The notes beneath the pieces were generated by a model. That model was not told where the DNA came from. It saw nothing but the letters and a program-made list of their open reading frames with translations, and did not search any database. From an uncultured Bacilli bacterium (GTDB lineage Bacteria > Bacillota_I > Bacilli_A > RF39 > UBA660), in NCBI GenBank assembly GCA_947628445.1, contig CANQZX010000023.1:1-15318 (forward strand): DNA of 15,318 nt. The letters are read 5' to 3'. Of this stretch, positions 13,187 through 15,318 are shown piece by piece. The stretch's first letter is position 1. Each line of letters begins with the position of its first letter. A program made the translations under genes and the position numbers.

Positions 13187-15133
13187 TTATTTCTTTTCTT
13201 TTAGTTCAAAATACATGTCGCGAAGTTCCATGGCTCTTTCAAAGTCAAGAGCTTTTGCGGCTTCTTTCATTTCATCTTCAATTTGAACTAATAGTTTTTG
13301 TTTATCGCGTTTAGTCATCTTGGCTTCGGTTTTAACTTCGGCCTCATTACTAATGACATCTTTAATTTCTTTAGTAATCGTAGTTGGTGTAATATGATGT
13401 TCTTGATTGTATTTTTCTTGAATTTGCCGCCGTCTATTGGTTTCCGTAATGGCTTCTTGCATGCTTTCACTAACTTCATCGGCATACATAATGACATGAC
13501 CATGACTATTACGAGCACAACGACCAATCGTTTGAATTAAACTGCGTGTGCTTCGTAAAAAACCTTGTTTATCGGCGTCCAAAATACAAATTAGACTAAC
13601 CTCGGGGATATCTAAACCTTCGCGAAGTAGATTAATTCCCACAACGCAATCATAAATACCTAAGCGTAAATCGTGAATTATTTTTAGCCTTTCCAATGTT
13701 TTAATTTCACTATGGAGATAGGCTACTTTAATATTTAATTCTTTTAAATAATTAGTTAATTCTTCACTCATGCGAATGGTTAAGGTAGTAATTAAAACCC
13801 GTTCATTTTTGGCTTTGCGTTCATTAATTTCACTAATAATATCATCGATTTGCCCAAGGGTTGGTTTAACTTCAATAGTTGGATCAAGGAGCCCAGTTGG
13901 TCTAATGATTTGTTCGACATAGGTGTTGTTAGTTTTGGAAAGCTCATATTCTCCCGGAGTGGCCGATACATAAATGGCTGTGTTAATTTTGCTTTCAAAC
14001 TCTTCATATGTTAATGGCCGGTTGTTTAAAGCGCTAGGTAGCCGAAAACCATAATCAACTAAAGTTTGTTTGCGCATCCGATCGCCATTATACATGCCCC
14101 GCACTTGGGGAAGCGTTACATGGGATTCATCGACAATAAGTAAAAAGTCTTTGGGAAAGAAATCAATTAAACAACTTGGAGTTTCCCCATCGGCTCGGAG
14201 AGCTAAGTGTTGTGAATAATTTTCTACGCCATTACAGTAACCGGTTTCTTTTAACATTTCGATATCGTAATTAGTTCTTTCTCTTAACCGTTGTTCTTCA
14301 ATAAATTTATTTTGACTTTTTAATTCTGCGAGCCGTTCTTGTAATTCATTTTCGATGCGACCAATCGCAATATCTAATTTATCCTTACTAGTTACAAAGT
14401 GGGAAGCCGGAGAAATCGTAATACTTTTTTTGTTGCCGGTTATTTCGCCCGTTAAAGGATCAAAAGTCATTAGGGCATCAACGTTATCATCTTCTAGAGA
14501 AATTCGAATACCTTGGGCTTTTTCATTGACGGGAATAACATCAATATTATTACCTCGAACTCTAAAGGTGCCGCGATGGAAATCTAAATCATTTCGTTCA
14601 TAAGTCATATCGATTAATTTATTTAAAATATCATGCCGATTAATTTTTTGATTTAAGGTAAGAATTAACATATTTTTTTCGTATTCTTCTTTTTCCCCAA
14701 TCCCATAGATACAAGAAACAGAAGCTACGACAATAACATCAGAATAGTTAATTAAAGCTGAGGTTGCGGCATGTCTTAATTCATCAATTTCATCGTTGAT
14801 AGAAGCATCTTTTTCAATATAAGTATCACTACTGGGAACATAGGCCTCAGGTTGGTAATAATCATAGTAGGATACAAAATATTCGACATGGTTATTGGGA
14901 AAAAGTTCTTTTAATTCGGCATAAAGTTGGCCGGCTAAAGTTTTATTATGAGCTAATACAAGAGTGGGTTTGTTAACCTCTTTGATGACATTGGCAATGG
15001 TAAAGGTTTTACCGGTTCCAGTGGCACCTAATAAAACTTGTTCTTTTTTGCCATTTTTAATGCCGGCGACTAGTTCGGCAATGGCCTCAGGTTGATCACC
15101 ACTGGGTTTATATTTAGACACAATCTCAAACAT
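13187..15133 (-). CDS. uvrB: Excinuclease ABC subunit B
   Basis: DNA-damage recognition helicase of nucleotide excision repair; it receives the lesion from UvrA and positions UvrC for incision. The 648-residue protein has the Walker A site GATGTGKT (36-43), the aromatic beta-hairpin VSYYDYYQPEAYVP (about 87-100) that threads behind the damaged strand, DESH (335-338), helicase motif VI around QTIGRCAR, and the C-terminal UVR domain (about 613-648) that contacts UvrC. AAGGAG lies nine bases before the ATG. The promoter is at 15158-15186. It converges with fic, 19 bases apart with no clear terminator between them. No uvrA or uvrC is in the window; uvrA would be expected to follow in many Firmicutes, but fic lies there, which fits fic being an insertion. 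Confidence 0.97.
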   Translation of the reverse strand: MFEIVSKYKPSGDQPEAIAELVAGIKNGKKEQVLLGATGTGKTFTIANVIKEVNKPTLVLAHNKTLAGQLYAELKELFPNNHVEYFVSYYDYYQPEAYVPSSDTYIEKDASINDEIDELRHAATSALINYSDVIVVASVSCIYGIGEKEEYEKNMLILTLNQKINRHDILNKLIDMTYERNDLDFHRGTFRVRGNNIDVIPVNEKAQGIRISLEDDNVDALMTFDPLTGEITGNKKSITISPASHFVTSKDKLDIAIGRIENELQERLAELKSQNKFIEEQRLRERTNYDIEMLKETGYCNGVENYSQHLALRADGETPSCLIDFFPKDFLLIVDESHVTLPQVRGMYNGDRMRKQTLVDYGFRLPSALNNRPLTYEEFESKINTAIYVSATPGEYELSKTNNTYVEQIIRPTGLLDPTIEVKPTLGQIDDIISEINERKAKNERVLITTLTIRMSEELTNYLKELNIKVAYLHSEIKTLERLKIIHDLRLGIYDCVVGINLLREGLDIPEVSLICILDADKQGFLRSTRSLIQTIGRCARNSHGHVIMYADEVSESMQEAITETNRRRQIQEKYNQEHHITPTTITKEIKDVISNEAEVKTEAKMTKRDKQKLLVQIEDEMKEAAKALDFERAMELRDMYFELKEKK

Positions 15134-15157
15134 TCACATCGGCTCCTTTTTATCGGT

Positions 15158-15186
15158 ATTTTATCACTTATTAAAAAATAAAACAA
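15158..15186 (-). promoter_or_regulatory. uvrB promoter
   Basis: On the - strand, TTGTTT (15186-15181), a 17-base spacer and TAAAAT (15163-15158) preceded by TGA give an extended -10 promoter. No LexA-like palindrome was seen beside it. Confidence 0.6.
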
Positions 15187-15233
15187 TTCATCCGTTTTAT
15201 TATGGCATTTTTCATTTTAAACTATTTAACCTC

Positions 15234-15262
15234 TTGCAAATATATATATATATATATATAAT
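15234..15262 (+). promoter_or_regulatory. TA-repeat promoter, copy 3 (17-bp spacer)
   Basis: -35 TTGCAA (15234-15239), a 17-base TA spacer and -10 TATAAT (15257-15262). The downstream ATAAAAGGGAAAATAGG differs from the other copies by one base. It is predicted active, and lies about 7.6 kb from copy 2. Confidence 0.78.
15241..15260. repeat. (TA)10 microsatellite in promoter copy 3
   Basis: Ten perfect TA units, the same length as copy 2 and one more than copy 1. Confidence 0.9.
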
Positions 15263-15284
15263 AAAAGGGAAAATAGGTGAGAAT

Positions 15285-15318
15285 ATGAAAAACAAATTTT
15301 CCTTTTTAAATGCCATAT
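15285..15318 (+). CDS. Start of a gene driven by TA-repeat promoter copy 3 (partial)
   Basis: An ATG at 15285 with AGGTGA four bases upstream opens a frame beginning MKNKFSFLNAI that runs off the window. The basic start followed by hydrophobic residues could begin a signal sequence. It does not match the MKKKIAI start of the other two promoter-linked genes, so the promoter is shared more widely than that N-terminal module. Nothing more can be said of the product. Confidence 0.6.
   Translation, partial: MKNKFSFLNAI

Noticed and set aside
13298..13540. Open frame antisense to the 3' end of uvrB, and similar frames at 13792-14007 and 14355-14603
   Set aside because: No ribosome site and a composition that mirrors uvrB codons; uvrB is intact and conserved across these regions.
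15201..15317. Inverted repeat TATGGCATTT (15201-15210) with AAATGCCATA (15308-15317) around promoter copy 3
   Set aside because: Ten bases in an AT-rich region about 100 bases apart; one arm is coding and the other copies lack it, so chance is likely.

Overview
The window looks like a chromosome segment of an AT-rich, anaerobic, Gram-positive-type bacterium, most plausibly an uncultured Bacilli/Mollicutes-related Firmicute such as the RF39-like gut lineages. The evidence is a class III (oxygen-sensitive) ribonucleotide reductase, a cell-wall gene (murC), AGGAG-type ribosome binding sites, TGA used as a stop rather than as Trp, and surface proteins of a style common in those lineages. The lineage is an inference from style; no marker gene here fixes it.

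Layout. Left part (1-2700): a complete tRNA-Arg(CCT), then three leftward genes, murC, dut and a Crp/Fnr-family regulator. Next (2700-5471): the rightward nrdD-nrdG pair. A perfect 18-bp palindrome sits between the regulator and nrdD. It overlaps the -35 of the regulator's own promoter and lies about 42 bp upstream of the predicted nrdD start, so one regulator may control dNTP supply (nrdDG) and possibly dUTP removal (dut).

Middle (5480-10335): two surface-protein genes with nearly the same promoter and an 80% identical, gap-free 101-residue N-terminus, but unrelated ectodomains (a GLUG repeat protein and a different secreted domain). An integral-membrane acyltransferase follows. Right part (10340-15318): a CoA-transferase of the propionate/acetate type, a Fic protein with a winged helix and a palindrome-rich upstream region, leftward uvrB, and the first 34 bases of another rightward gene.

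Most interesting signal. Three copies of one promoter module (5486-5512, 7621-7649, 15234-15262) have a -35 TTGCAA and a -10 TATAAT separated by an almost pure TA microsatellite. Two copies have (TA)10, giving the ideal 17-bp spacer. The first has (TA)9, giving 15 bp. This is the expected design of an ON/OFF switch by slipped-strand mispairing, and it sits in front of mosaic surface proteins. The window therefore probably shows part of a dispersed, phase-variable surface-protein family with interchangeable ectodomains.
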